This document shows positions 14,155 through 22,782 of a DNA stretch of 64,000 nt, piece by piece. The notes under the pieces are model-generated. The model saw nothing but the letters and a program-made list of their open reading frames with translations, ran no database searches and had not been told where the DNA came from. Position numbers and translations under genes: made by a program. The DNA is from Mycobacterium asiaticum DSM 44297 (GTDB taxonomy: Bacteria; Actinomycetota; Actinomycetes; Mycobacteriales; Mycobacteriaceae), in the NCBI RefSeq assembly GCF_000613245.1, contig NZ_HG964937.1, positions 1,550,523 through 1,614,522 on the forward strand. The letters run 5' to 3'. Positions within the stretch are counted from its first letter, which is position 1, and every line of letters starts with the position of its first letter.

Positions 14155-14781
14155 TCAGCCGATCTTGCGGTCGCGGTGCTTACGGCGCGAGGCCAGCTCG
14201 TCTTCGGGAGCCGCGATCGACTCGCCGCCGTCGGCGCGCTCGCCCGGGAAGTCGGCGATCACGCCGGTCAGCTCCCGCATGGCCCCGGACACCGCGATGC
14301 CGAACACCCCCTGGCCGCCCTGCAGCAGGTCGACGACCTCTTCGGCGGAGGTGCATTCGTACACGCTGGTGCCGTCGGAGAACAGCGTGATGTTGGCCAG
14401 GTCCTGCACGCCGCGCTGGCGGAGATGGTCGACCGCGACCCGGATGTTGTGCAGCGAGATTCCGGTGTCGAGCAGCCGTTTGACGATCTTGAGAACCAGG
14501 ATGTCTTTGAACGAGTACAGCCGCTGGCTGCCGGAGCCGGCCGCGCTGCGAATGGAGGGCACCACCAGCGAGGTACGGGCCCAGTAGTCGAGCTGCCGGT
14601 AGGTGATGCCGGCGATCTGGCAGGCGCTTGGTCCGCGGTAACCCACCAATTCGTCGGGCACCGAGTCGTCGGGGAACAGGCCGGGCTGTACGGGCTCGCT
14701 GACCGCCGCTGGGCTCTGACCGCCGGTGGCGGACGCGTGTTCGGCAAGATCAAGCTGTTCTTGGCGTGGCTGCTCGCTCAC
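14155..14781 (-). CDS. MerR-family transcriptional regulator (Rv1830/ResR-like)
   Basis: This 208-residue protein has a disordered N-terminus (about 1-50), a MerR-type winged helix-turn-helix at about residues 50-120 (ACQIAGITYRQLDYWARTSLVVPS; QRLYSFKDILVLKIVKRLLD), and a C-terminal region with a charged RKHRDRK tail. It matches Rv1830, which has been linked to control of growth and cell division and to antibiotic resilience in tubercle bacilli; that role is transferred, not shown here. It stands between the gcvP riboswitch leader and a DUF151 protein. The spacing to its upstream neighbour (267 nt) suggests its own promoter. Confidence 0.88.
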   Translation of the reverse strand: MSEQPRQEQLDLAEHASATGGQSPAAVSEPVQPGLFPDDSVPDELVGYRGPSACQIAGITYRQLDYWARTSLVVPSIRSAAGSGSQRLYSFKDILVLKIVKRLLDTGISLHNIRVAVDHLRQRGVQDLANITLFSDGTSVYECTSAEEVVDLLQGGQGVFGIAVSGAMRELTGVIADFPGERADGGESIAAPEDELASRRKHRDRKIG

Positions 14782-15048
14782 GGTGCTTCCTCTCGCCGAT
14801 AGCGCATTGTCGGTAGCTGCGGCATTTGGCTGCCCCCGACAGCCACGTTAGCTCAGGCCCGAGTGCTTGAGAGCATACGCTGTTCGGTGGCTGTCGTGCT
14901 CTGGGTCGATCATCAACCAGTCATCAAAGTATGGCCGCCTTCGCGATCAGTCGGTGATATCCGCCAGGCGTGTCGACAATCCGTTGTGTGATATGAGACG
15001 CATCTGTTACCTGGAGCGGGTACATGCCCTCCCCTGCGTTCGCGGGGC

Positions 15049-15543
15049 CTAGGTCGCCTTGAAGTCGTCAGGTGAGACGCTGTCGAGGAACTCCTTGAAC
15101 TTCTCCACCTCGTCCTCACGCACGGCGCTGCTGGCCTCCTCGTCGCCCTCGTCGGGGATCAGCAGGCCGGCCTGGGCCAGCACCGCCTCCTCGACGTAGA
15201 TGGGCACGCCCACCCGCAGCGCGATCGCCACCGAGTCCGACGGCCGGGCCGACACCTTGATGTCGCGATCGAAGATCAGATCCGCGTAGAACGTGCCTTC
15301 CTGCAGGTCGACGATGCGCACCTCTTTGAGTGAATGGCCAAGCGCGGCAATCAGATCCCGGATCAGGTCATGGGTCAACGGCCGCGGCGGCTCGACGCCT
15401 TGCTGCTCGAGCGCGATCGCGGCGGCCTCCGACTGCCCGATCCAGATCGGCAGGTAGCGGTCACCGTTGGCCTCGCGCAGCAGCAGCACCGGCTGGTTCT
15501 GCGGCTGCTCTACGCGAATGCCGACAACACGAACTTCACCCAT
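15049..15543 (-). CDS. DUF151 / bifunctional nuclease family protein
   Basis: This 164-residue protein corresponds to Rv1829. The domain covers about residues 1-135: MGEVRVVGIRVEQPQNQPVLLL at the start (split across two strands), LPIWIGQSEAAAIAL, and the RPSDSVAIALRVGVPIYVEEAVL block typical of DUF151 proteins. An acidic C-terminal tail follows (DEGDEEASS...EDEVEKFKEFL). Plant members have nuclease activity; the bacterial role is unclear. I chose ATG 15543 (MGEVRV) over the upstream in-frame ATG at 15591 because it starts exactly at the domain. It is flanked by two MerR genes in the garA-gcvH neighbourhood. Confidence 0.87.
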   Translation of the reverse strand: MGEVRVVGIRVEQPQNQPVLLLREANGDRYLPIWIGQSEAAAIALEQQGVEPPRPLTHDLIRDLIAALGHSLKEVRIVDLQEGTFYADLIFDRDIKVSARPSDSVAIALRVGVPIYVEEAVLAQAGLLIPDEGDEEASSAVREDEVEKFKEFLDSVSPDDFKAT

Positions 15544-15614
15544 CTGTGTCTGCCCTCCGCATGTGCCGCTTGGACTCACTTCGCCGAACACCAGCTTCGA
15601 ACGAAGTCTAGTCC

Positions 15615-16367
15615 TCAGCGGTGCAGAACGTCGCGAACGGCGGACTTGATCAGCGAGGTGTGCAAAGTAATTGCCAGTGCCGCGACCTCCCGGGCCAAGT
15701 CGTCAGCTCGATCGCGCGCACCGGCCTTATCCGCCTTGACCAGCGGGCCGGCGATCTGGGCGATCAGGTCCGACTGGCGATCGGCCGCAGAACGAAATGC
15801 GCGCAGATGCCGCGGCTCGACGCCGTAATCGGCCAGCGCCCGCGCACATTGGAGGATTACCACTGCGTGTTCGTCGAAGAAACCACCCGGCCCGGTGGTG
15901 ATCACGCCCGCCTTCACGAGCGCGGTCAGTAACGCGTCATCCACCCCCGAACGGTTCAGCAGGTCTTCGCGGCTGAGCCGGACCTGGGTGGGTGCCACGG
16001 CGCCCGGGTCGGCGGCGGCCCCGGAGCCAGTGGCGGCTTCCGAGCCGTCCACCGACACCAATCGCGGTACGCCGTAAGGCGATCCGATGGCCGGCAGCTC
16101 GCCGTCGGGATGGGCGTCCAGCTGTGCCCGGATCACCTTCAGCGGCAGATAATGATCGCGCTGAGCGGTCAGAATGAAACGCAGCCGCGCACAGTCGTAC
16201 GCGGTGAACCTCCGATAGCCCGACGCCGCACGTTGCGGCGTGACCAGCCCCTCCGCCTCCAGGAAGCGGATCTTGGAGATGGTGACGTCGGGAAAGTCCG
16301 GTCGCAGCAGGTCCAGTACCGCCCCGATCGACATCCCCGCCAGGCCGGGACTATCGGGTGCGGTCAC
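15615..16367 (-). CDS. MerR-family transcriptional regulator (Rv1828-like)
   Basis: This 250-residue protein begins MTAPDSPGLAGMSIGAVLDLL. Residues 12-85 form the MerR winged helix domain (FPDVTISKIRFLEAEGLVTP; SGYRRFTAYDCARLRFI). A variable linker follows, then a long C-terminal helical domain (LSREDLLNRSGVDDALL...; HLRAFRSAADRQSDLIAQI) that presumably mediates dimerisation or ligand binding. Its ATG overlaps the garA stop by 4 nt, so it is translationally coupled to garA. The target genes cannot be read from the sequence. Confidence 0.89.
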   Translation of the reverse strand: MTAPDSPGLAGMSIGAVLDLLRPDFPDVTISKIRFLEAEGLVTPQRAASGYRRFTAYDCARLRFILTAQRDHYLPLKVIRAQLDAHPDGELPAIGSPYGVPRLVSVDGSEAATGSGAAADPGAVAPTQVRLSREDLLNRSGVDDALLTALVKAGVITTGPGGFFDEHAVVILQCARALADYGVEPRHLRAFRSAADRQSDLIAQIAGPLVKADKAGARDRADDLAREVAALAITLHTSLIKSAVRDVLHR

Positions 16368-16831
16368 TGGCCCCCGGATCCCCCGTCGTCATCGCCCTTG
16401 GGCCCCGTCAGGAAGACCAGGCGGAACTTGCCGATCTGGACCTCGTCACCATTGGCCAGCACCGCCGAGTCCACCGGCTCGCGGTTGACGTACGTTCCGT
16501 TCAGGCTGCCGACGTCGACAACGTTGAACTCGCCGCTTTCCAAACGGAATTCGGCGTGCCGGCGGCTCACCGTGACGTCGTCGAGGAAGATGTCACTGTC
16601 GGGGTGCCGACCGGCCGACGTGATGGCCTGGTCCAGCAGGAAGCGAGAACCGGCATTGGGCCCGCGTTTGACGACCAGCAAAGCCGAGCCGGCCGGAAGG
16701 CCTTCCACCCCGGATACCGAGCTCTCGGGACCCGCTTGAGCGGGCGCGTCCAGTTCGTTGAGGAAGTCGGCGCGGAAGACGGAGGTCGTCTCCACGGTGA
16801 CTTCGTTCTGGTCGTCGTCCTTGTCCGTCAC
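16364..16831 (-). CDS. garA: GarA, FHA-domain regulator of glutamate and 2-oxoglutarate metabolism
   Basis: This 155-residue protein has an N-terminal phospho-acceptor motif ETTS (about residues 14-17), the site phosphorylated by PknB/PknG in known GarA proteins, and a C-terminal forkhead-associated domain (about 50-140) with GRHPDSDIFL, VSRRHAEF and LNGTYVNRE. Unphosphorylated GarA binds and regulates 2-oxoglutarate decarboxylase, NAD-glutamate dehydrogenase and glutamate synthase; phosphorylation causes self-binding and switches it off (family knowledge). It lies upstream of the coupled MerR gene and downstream of gcvH, after a 251-nt gap likely to hold a promoter. Confidence 0.95.
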   Translation of the reverse strand: MTDKDDDQNEVTVETTSVFRADFLNELDAPAQAGPESSVSGVEGLPAGSALLVVKRGPNAGSRFLLDQAITSAGRHPDSDIFLDDVTVSRRHAEFRLESGEFNVVDVGSLNGTYVNREPVDSAVLANGDEVQIGKFRLVFLTGPKGDDDGGSGGQ

Positions 16832-17082
16832 CCGTGCTCCTCACTGGCCGCTGTGGCGTTGTCTGACCGGGCCGGTCGGCCGGCTTTCTCCTCGGATTTA
16901 TCGTCTGTACTGCCGTTACTGCTGTCTAACGCATCAAGTATTTGATATCTCGACCGTACCGCGTTCCGGTCCGGTATATGCCGACCACTGCCAGGATCGT
17001 AAGCCCCACACCCCGGCTTCTTCTAGATCCCCCATGCTGCGGTGCGTTCTGTTCCGAAACGCTTTCGGGACCTTAGCAATCG

Positions 17083-17487
17083 TCATTCGGTCAATGTGCC
17101 GCGGTAGGCCTCGGCGTCGAGAAGCCCGGCGATCGCCGAGTCCAGTGCGCTGACCTCGGAACCGTCGACCTGGATTTCCAGCAGCCAGCCGGCGCCGTAG
17201 GGATCGGAGTTCAGCAACTGGGGACTGCCGTCTAGATCGCCGTTGACCGCAGACACTTTGCCCGATACCGGGGCGTACAGATCCGACACCGATTTCGTCG
17301 ACTCCACCTCGCCGAAAGACTCGCCGGCCGAGAGCTCGGTGCCCACGTCGGGCAGTTGCACGAAGACGACGTCACCGAGGGCCGACTGCGCGAAATCGGT
17401 GATTCCGACCCGCACGGTGTCATCTGCGCTGCGGCGAACCCACTCGTGTTCGGCGGTGTAGTGCAGATCGGACGGGATATCGCTCAC
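17083..17487 (-). CDS. gcvH: Glycine cleavage system H protein
   Basis: This 134-residue lipoyl carrier shuttles the aminomethyl group between the P, T and L proteins. The lipoylation site lies in GEVESTKSVSDLYAPVSG (lysine near residue 63), and the family N-terminus DLHYTAEHEWV is present. ATG at 17487 gives the usual start. It sits 33 nt downstream of the DUF881 gene and may be cotranscribed with the pgsA2-DUF881-DUF1290-DUF881 run. Confidence 0.96.
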   Translation of the reverse strand: MSDIPSDLHYTAEHEWVRRSADDTVRVGITDFAQSALGDVVFVQLPDVGTELSAGESFGEVESTKSVSDLYAPVSGKVSAVNGDLDGSPQLLNSDPYGAGWLLEIQVDGSEVSALDSAIAGLLDAEAYRGTLTE

Positions 17488-17520
17488 GGTGATCCTGTTC
17501 TGGTCGGTTTCGCTGGCGGT

Positions 17521-18306
17521 TCACTTGCCGGGCTGAGCGTATTGGTGTGGTTTTGGTTGTCGCAAGGTGGTCACCTCGACCCGGTCGGCCTGCTGCACTG
17601 ACATCCGTCCCCCGACCCGTTTGACGCTGTCGTCCGCTCCGCCCGGAATGTTCATGGCCGCCGCGAGGGTGGGCGGATCCCCAATGGCCAGAATCGAATA
17701 CGGCGGCGAGAACCCCTTGGTGTCGATGGTCAGCGAACCTGCCGAACCGGTGACCCAGGTGTCCACCCCGACCCGCACCGACTGGTGTGCGTCATTGATC
17801 TGGATGGCCTCGGCACCGGCCGCGCGCAGTTCGTTGATCACGTCGAGCATCACCTCCGCCGAGATTCCCGGGCCTGGGTCGTCGATCTTCACCGTGACGC
17901 CTGGGCCGCTAGCTCCGACCGCGCCGACCAGGATGGACAGCGCCGCCAGCCTGGCCTGGGCGTTCTCGATGGCGACCTGGTCGGTATTGCCCGAGGCCTG
18001 CAACGTATTGAGGGTGTTCTGCAGGTCGGCCACCTCGGTGCTGAGCGTCGCCTCTCGTTGCCGCAACGAGTCCAACAGCACCAGCAGGTCGGCCGGGCGC
18101 GCGGTTTCCAGGGAGTCGCCGGAATCGTTCTGGCGGACCTGGGTGACGATCGCGACCCCCAGCACCAGGCACAGCAGCGCGGCCAGGGTCCCGAACGCCA
18201 ACCGGGACCGGCCGCGTCCGGCCCCTGCCTCGGTTTCGGGCCGCGAGCGGTCTGGTGGCAGTTCGTGCCGGCCGTGCCGGGCGGGGTTCGGTGGTTCCTG
18301 GCTCAT
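17521..18306 (-). CDS. DUF881 membrane protein (Rv1825-like)
   Basis: This 261-residue protein has a charged cytoplasmic N-terminus, a single transmembrane helix (FGTLAALLCLVLGVAIVTQV, about 37-57), a coiled-coil segment (LLVLLDSLRQREATLSTEVADLQNTL, in two halves, about 75-115) and a DUF881 domain to residue about 235 (VTVKIDDPGPG; GAEAIQINDAHQSV; YSILAIGDPPTLAAAMNIPGG). The topology places DUF881 outside the membrane. These proteins cluster with small basic protein and cell-division genes in Gram-positives, so an envelope or division role is likely but not shown. It follows the DUF1290 gene by 3 nt. Confidence 0.85.
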   Translation of the reverse strand: MSQEPPNPARHGRHELPPDRSRPETEAGAGRGRSRLAFGTLAALLCLVLGVAIVTQVRQNDSGDSLETARPADLLVLLDSLRQREATLSTEVADLQNTLNTLQASGNTDQVAIENAQARLAALSILVGAVGASGPGVTVKIDDPGPGISAEVMLDVINELRAAGAEAIQINDAHQSVRVGVDTWVTGSAGSLTIDTKGFSPPYSILAIGDPPTLAAAMNIPGGADDSVKRVGGRMSVQQADRVEVTTLRQPKPHQYAQPGK

Positions 18307-18309
18307 GGG

Positions 18310-18642
18310 TCACGCTCCGAACAGCCGGCGCCGCAGCGCGGCCGCGTTGCCGAAGATTCGGATTCCCAGCACGACGATGATCGCGGTGGACAACTGGGTG
18401 CCGACCCCTAATTGGTCGCCGACGTAGACGATCAGCGCGGCCACCAGGACGTTGAACACGAACGAGACCACAAAGACCTTGGGGTCGAAGATGCGCTCCA
18501 GGTAGGCCCGCAAACCGCCGAACACCGCGTCGAGCGCCGCGACTACCGCGATCGGCAGATACGGCTGGATCACCTCCGGGACGCTGGGGTGAAAAATCAA
18601 TCCCAGCACGATGCCGATGGCAAGCGCCGCGATTCCAATCAT
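18310..18642 (-). CDS. Small basic protein, DUF1290 (Sbp-like)
   Basis: This 110-residue hydrophobic protein has three membrane segments (MIGIAALAIGIVLGLIF; YLPIAVVAALDAVFGGL; FVFNVLVAALIVYVGDQLG) and a final IIVVLGIRIFGNAAALRRRLF. It is the DUF1290/Sbp family seen next to DUF881 genes from Bacillus (ylxX) to mycobacteria (Rv1824). The ATG at 18642 lies one base after the stop of the upstream DUF881 gene and follows its reading without a gap, so the start is firmly set by context. The function is unknown. Confidence 0.86.
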   Translation of the reverse strand: MIGIAALAIGIVLGLIFHPSVPEVIQPYLPIAVVAALDAVFGGLRAYLERIFDPKVFVVSFVFNVLVAALIVYVGDQLGVGTQLSTAIIVVLGIRIFGNAAALRRRLFGA

Positions 18643-18643
18643 G

Positions 18644-19567
18644 TCACTTGGGCCCAATCTCGTTGGCGAACTTGACCTCCCGGCTCGATCCAGCGGGCAG
18701 CGCCAGCTTTTCGCCGACGTTGACGCTGACGCCGACGCTGTAGGAGACCTCCAGCAGTCGCAGCCGCCGCAACCCGGGACTCCGCTCGAAGCTATCCCGC
18801 ATCGTCTGCGCGGGACCAATCGCGAGGATGACGTACGGGCTCGTGGTGGGGTTGTTGTCGACCAGGATGGCGCCGCCGGCCTGGCGGATGGTGACGTTGG
18901 GGCCGATGCGGGCGCCGTCGACCGAAATCGCTTCCGCGCCACTGGCCCAGAGGGAATTGACGACAAGTTGCAGGTCGCGGTCCAGGATGATCTGCCGACT
19001 GCCGTTCACCCGCTGTTTGGACGCGTCCGAGAGATTCGGGCTGGCACCCGGGTCGGTCACCGTGACCGTCAGACCCGGGCCCGTCACCGCGGTGCTGGCC
19101 GCCGCCAGGCTGAGCGCATCGAGTCGGCTCAGCAGACGTTGCCCCTCCGCATCGTCGGCCAGCGCGACGCGCTGCACTTCGTCGACCCTGGCCGCCAGCG
19201 CGCTGCGCTGCTTGGCCAGCCGACCGGCCGCGGACTGCGTCGAGCGGACATTGGTCGCCAGGACCTGCTGTGCGGTCCGCACCCCGGGCGCCACCGAGCG
19301 GGCCTGCGCGACGGCGGCGGCGAACACGGTGGCGACCAGGGCCGCCGCCAACGCCTGCCACATCCACCCGAAGGCGCGGGTACGGGCGGTTTCGGGTTCC
19401 GCGCGGCGCTCTCGTTGGGCGGCTGCCGCCGCGTAGCCGGGGTCGAGATGTTCGGACAGCAGGGCGCGCAGCAGCGACGGCACTGGAATGTGTTGCGGCC
19501 GAGGGGCATCTGCGCGGTAGCCGGCGTTGGGGTCGTACCCGCCGAGCAGGTGGTCCCGGTCAGCCAT
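18644..19567 (-). CDS. DUF881 membrane protein (Rv1823-like)
   Basis: This 307-residue paralogue of the DUF881 gene two positions downstream has a cytoplasmic N-terminus (MADRDHLLGGYDPNAGY), a transmembrane helix at about residues 70-90 (MWQALAAALVATVFAAAVAQ), a predicted coiled coil (about 95-150) and a DUF881 domain (LTVTVTDPGASPNLSDAS; LVVNSLWASGAEAISVDG; YVILAIGPAQTMRDSFERSPG). The gene overlaps the 3' end of pgsA2 by 8 nt, which supports a pgsA2-DUF881-DUF1290-DUF881 operon. Confidence 0.86.
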   Translation of the reverse strand: MADRDHLLGGYDPNAGYRADAPRPQHIPVPSLLRALLSEHLDPGYAAAAAQRERRAEPETARTRAFGWMWQALAAALVATVFAAAVAQARSVAPGVRTAQQVLATNVRSTQSAAGRLAKQRSALAARVDEVQRVALADDAEGQRLLSRLDALSLAAASTAVTGPGLTVTVTDPGASPNLSDASKQRVNGSRQIILDRDLQLVVNSLWASGAEAISVDGARIGPNVTIRQAGGAILVDNNPTTSPYVILAIGPAQTMRDSFERSPGLRRLRLLEVSYSVGVSVNVGEKLALPAGSSREVKFANEIGPK

Positions 19568-20180
19568 GATCGCCCGCCTTCGGGGCCGACGACTGTCTGT
19601 TGAGCTTGGGCAGTTGGCGCATCACCAGGACCATCTGCACCAGGTAGAGCACGAAGGCCCACAGATACATGTACAGGCCCCAGCCTAGAAATGCCCATCC
19701 GCAGGCGCCGACCACGCGGCTCCACAACGCGTCCCAGCGGCCGAGCAGCACCAGCGGGAATCCGGACATCAGCGCGAAGGTTGCCGCCTTGCCGACGTAG
19801 GACACCGGCAGCGCCGAGAGGCCGCGGCTCCACAACAACGGCAGCGTCCCGGCCAGGATTGCGTCGCGGGCCAGCAGCGTCAGCACGAACCACCAGGGGG
19901 CGATCCCACTGATCGCGAACACGATCGGCACGGTGACCATGTAGAGCCGATCGACTGCCGGGTCGAGCAGCATGCCCAGGCGCGACGACTGGTCGAGCAG
20001 CCGGGCGATCTTCCCGTCGGCCCAGTCCGAGACACCGCTGAACATCAGGATTGCGACGGCCCAGCCGTAGGCGTGGGTGCCCAGCATCAGGTAGACGAAG
20101 ACCGGGATGAGTGCCAGGCGGATGACACTCAGCACGTTGGGCACCGTCAGCACCCGATTCTGGGCGAGCACTGGCTCCAT
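19560..20180 (-). CDS. pgsA2: CDP-alcohol phosphatidyltransferase PgsA2
   Basis: This 206-residue integral membrane enzyme transfers a phosphatidyl group from CDP-diacylglycerol to an alcohol. The signature DGxxAR...G...D...D is visible as DWADGKIARLLDQSSRLG followed by LLDPAVD (about residues 60-85). The start MEPVLAQNRVLTVPNVLS (ATG 20180) is the family N-terminus; a longer open frame upstream merely reads through the tandem repeat. The acceptor (glycerol phosphate or another alcohol) cannot be read from sequence. The ATG is only 15 nt from the tandem repeat that separates it from secA2. Confidence 0.9.
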   Translation of the reverse strand: MEPVLAQNRVLTVPNVLSVIRLALIPVFVYLMLGTHAYGWAVAILMFSGVSDWADGKIARLLDQSSRLGMLLDPAVDRLYMVTVPIVFAISGIAPWWFVLTLLARDAILAGTLPLLWSRGLSALPVSYVGKAATFALMSGFPLVLLGRWDALWSRVVGACGWAFLGWGLYMYLWAFVLYLVQMVLVMRQLPKLNRQSSAPKAGDHG

Positions 20181-20195
20181 GAGCCGTGACCTTAG

Positions 20196-20346
20196 CCCGG
20201 TGACGATGCGGTCCGCACGGCGGACCGAGGAGGAGCCGGGCGATTGAGGTGGCGCCCGGTGACGATGCGGTCCGCACGGCGGACCGAGGAGGAGCCGGGC
20301 GATTGAGGTGGCGCCCGGTGACGATGCGGTCCGCACGGCGGACCGA
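20196..20346. repeat. 59-bp tandem repeat, 2.6 copies, MIRU-like, filling the secA2-pgsA2 spacer
   Basis: Two identical 59-bp units start at 20196 and 20255 and a third, 33-bp partial unit starts at 20314. Each holds a perfect 8-bp inverted repeat CGGTCCGC-ACG-GCGGACCG (20209-20227, 20268-20286, 20327-20345). The array ends 4 nt before the secA2 stop and begins 15 nt upstream of the pgsA2 start, so it is nearly the whole spacer of this operon. Position and unit size resemble mycobacterial interspersed repetitive units used for VNTR typing. The unit length is not a multiple of three. Confidence 0.93.
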
Positions 20347-20350
20347 TGCG

Positions 20351-22675
20351 TCAGCGGAAGACGCCGGGCAGGCTCAGCGTGGACAGCGTGTCGTCGGACA
20401 ACGGGTTGTCGTTGACCATGTAGGTCCACGTCGACGTCGGGCGCGCCAGCTTGGACAGGTCCGGCCCCGGCTCGTCCTCGAGGATGTTGGCCGTTTCAAA
20501 GGTCTGCTGGGCAGCCTCGATCGCGTCGGCGGCCAGTGATGCGAACGCGTCCACTGCCATCCGGTGGAATTCGTCCAGCGGGTTCTGCCGGCCCAGCGCA
20601 CGCAAGTGGATGCTCTCGCGGATGTCGGCCAGGTAGGCCAGGTGGTCGGCCCAGCCGCGGTCCAGGTGGTACAGCATGATCAGCCGGCAGATCTTCTCCA
20701 GCCGCTCCTCGCTGACGTCCTCGGCCAACTCCTTGTACCGCTTCGGCGCCAAATCCTCGAGCTCCTCGCGGGCGGTCGGGGTGCGCAGCAACGTGTTTCG
20801 CCGTTCCACGATGATGGCGCGTTGCTGGGCGATCAGTTGGTTGTAGCGCCAGGTGTTGGCGTGCACATCCAGCAACCGACCCTCGGCGACCCGCTGCGCA
20901 TGGTCGAGCAGGCCACTGGCCTTGGGACTCAGGATGCGGCCGTCCTCGTCGGTCTCGGTGGGCAGCTTGTTGCTGTCCAGGTTGGCCGCCACCACCTCGT
21001 CCTCCCAACTCGAGAAGAACACCGAGGACCCCGGGTCCCCCTGACGTCCCGCCCGGCCGCGCAGCTGATTGTCCAGCCGCTCGGTGTTGTGCCGGCCGGT
21101 GCCGACCACGTGCAGTCCGCCCAGTTCGGCGACCCGGTCGTGGTCGGACTCGTCGGAACCGCCGAGCCGGATGTCGGTGCCGCGCCCGGCCATCTGCGTC
21201 GACACCGTGACCGAGCCGTAGGTGCCGGCTTCGGCGATCACCTGCGCCTCTTCGGCGTCATTCTTTGCGTTCAGCAGTACGGCCGGGACGTTGCGCCGCA
21301 CCAGGCGCTCGTGGAGGTCCTCGGATTCCGCGACATCGCGGGTACCGACGAGCACCGGCTGCCCCGTCTCGTGCACCTGGGCGATGTGGTCGACGATCGC
21401 GTCGTTCTTGGCGGCCGCGGTGATGTAGACCCGGTCGGGCTCGTCTTCCCGGATGTTGGGGGTGTTCGGCGGGATCGGCGACACCCCCAGCTTGTAGAAC
21501 TGGCGCAGCTGTTCGCCCGCGGCCAGCGCCGTGCCGGTCATGCCGCACACCGTGGAGTAGCGGTTGATCAGCGCCTGCACCGTAATGGTGTCGAGCACTT
21601 CACCGGTCTCGGTGGTCTCGATGCCCTCCTTGGCTTCCACGGCCGCCTGCAAACCGTCCGGCCAGCGTTGCAGTTGCGCGATGCGCCCGCGTGAGGAGTT
21701 GATCAGGTGCACCGCGTCGTCCCGCACGATGTAGTGCACGTCGCGCTGCAGCAGCACGTGCGCGTGCAAAGCGACGTTGACCTCGGTCAGCGTGGTGCCG
21801 ACGTGCTCTTCGGAGTAGAGGTCGATGCCGCCGAGCGCCTTCTCGACCTTGCGCGCCCCCGCCTCGGTCAGGTGGACATTGCGGCTGTCGGCGTCGGTGT
21901 CGTAATCCTTCTCAGCGGCCAGGTTGCCGACCAGCTTGATGATCTCCAGCCGAGGCGTCTCCCGGTGTGTGGTGCCCGCCAACACCAGCGGCACCAGCGC
22001 CTCGTCAACCAGCACCGAGTCGGCTTCGTCGATGAGTGCGACGTCGGGGTTGGGTGAGACCAGGTCGTCGACGTCGGTGACCAGCTGGTCGCGTAGCACG
22101 TCGAAGCCGATCTCGTTGACCGACGCGTAGGTGACGTCGCAGTCGTAAGCCGCTTTGCGGTCCGCTTTGGTCGATTCGGCGGTGATCCAGCCGACCGTCA
22201 ACCCCATTGCTTCGAGCAGCGGCCCCATCCATTCCGCGTCGCGGCGGGCCAGGTAGTCGTTGATCGTCACCACATGCACGTGCCGTCCGGCCAGCGCGTA
22301 GCCGGCGGCGGCAATCGCGCCGGCCAGCGTCTTGCCCTCGCCGGTGGCCATCTCGATCACGTCGCCGGCCAGCATGCGCAACGCGCCCAGCAACTGCACG
22401 TCGAACGGGCGCAGCCCGGTCGCCCGCTCGGCGGCCTCCCGCGCAATCGCCAAAAACTGCGGAATATCGGCGGAGTCCGCCAGGTCGTCCAGGTTGAGCA
22501 GCCCGGATGCCTTACGCAGCTTCTCGTCGCTGAGGTCGGCGGCTTCCTTCTCGTACTCTTCGGCCGCGGTCACATCGGCCATCGAGCGGCTGCGGTTCTT
22601 TTCGGTGGTGGCCCCGAGCAGCCGCCAGAATCGGCTGCTCAGCCGGCCGGGCTGAGAGCGGGTGGTCTTTGGCAC
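20351..22675 (-). CDS. secA2: Accessory Sec translocase ATPase SecA2
   Basis: This 774-residue SecA-family ATPase drives export of a subset of proteins through the Sec channel and is tied to virulence in pathogenic mycobacteria. Visible are Walker A (MATGEGKTLAG), the DEAD-box-like ALIDEADSVLVDEA, the VTVSTQMAGRGTDI helicase motif, the QLRGRAGRQGDPGSS motif and the helical wing domain. As in SecA2 proteins, the C-terminus lacks the zinc-binding cysteine tail of SecA1. I chose GTG 22675 (VPKTTRSQPGRLSS); an in-frame ATG at 22750 would add 25 residues. The spacer to pgsA2 consists of tandem repeats with hairpins. Confidence 0.94.
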   Translation of the reverse strand: MPKTTRSQPGRLSSRFWRLLGATTEKNRSRSMADVTAAEEYEKEAADLSDEKLRKASGLLNLDDLADSADIPQFLAIAREAAERATGLRPFDVQLLGALRMLAGDVIEMATGEGKTLAGAIAAAGYALAGRHVHVVTINDYLARRDAEWMGPLLEAMGLTVGWITAESTKADRKAAYDCDVTYASVNEIGFDVLRDQLVTDVDDLVSPNPDVALIDEADSVLVDEALVPLVLAGTTHRETPRLEIIKLVGNLAAEKDYDTDADSRNVHLTEAGARKVEKALGGIDLYSEEHVGTTLTEVNVALHAHVLLQRDVHYIVRDDAVHLINSSRGRIAQLQRWPDGLQAAVEAKEGIETTETGEVLDTITVQALINRYSTVCGMTGTALAAGEQLRQFYKLGVSPIPPNTPNIREDEPDRVYITAAAKNDAIVDHIAQVHETGQPVLVGTRDVAESEDLHERLVRRNVPAVLLNAKNDAEEAQVIAEAGTYGSVTVSTQMAGRGTDIRLGGSDESDHDRVAELGGLHVVGTGRHNTERLDNQLRGRAGRQGDPGSSVFFSSWEDEVVAANLDSNKLPTETDEDGRILSPKASGLLDHAQRVAEGRLLDVHANTWRYNQLIAQQRAIIVERRNTLLRTPTAREELEDLAPKRYKELAEDVSEERLEKICRLIMLYHLDRGWADHLAYLADIRESIHLRALGRQNPLDEFHRMAVDAFASLAADAIEAAQQTFETANILEDEPGPDLSKLARPTSTWTYMVNDNPLSDDTLSTLSLPGVFR

Positions 22676-22782
22676 AGCCCCACGGTACGCGAACACAACA
22701 CCGGGGCGAGCGTGCGTGTCGTGCCACCGACACGCCGCCACAGCTGGCATTTCACGCGCGCTCGCGAGCGGAAAGGGAGCCG

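Noticed and set aside
20181..20429. N-terminal extension of pgsA2 through the repeats to an ATG at 20429
   Set aside because: It translates the tandem repeat and antisense/secA2 end; the family N-terminus begins at ATG 20180.
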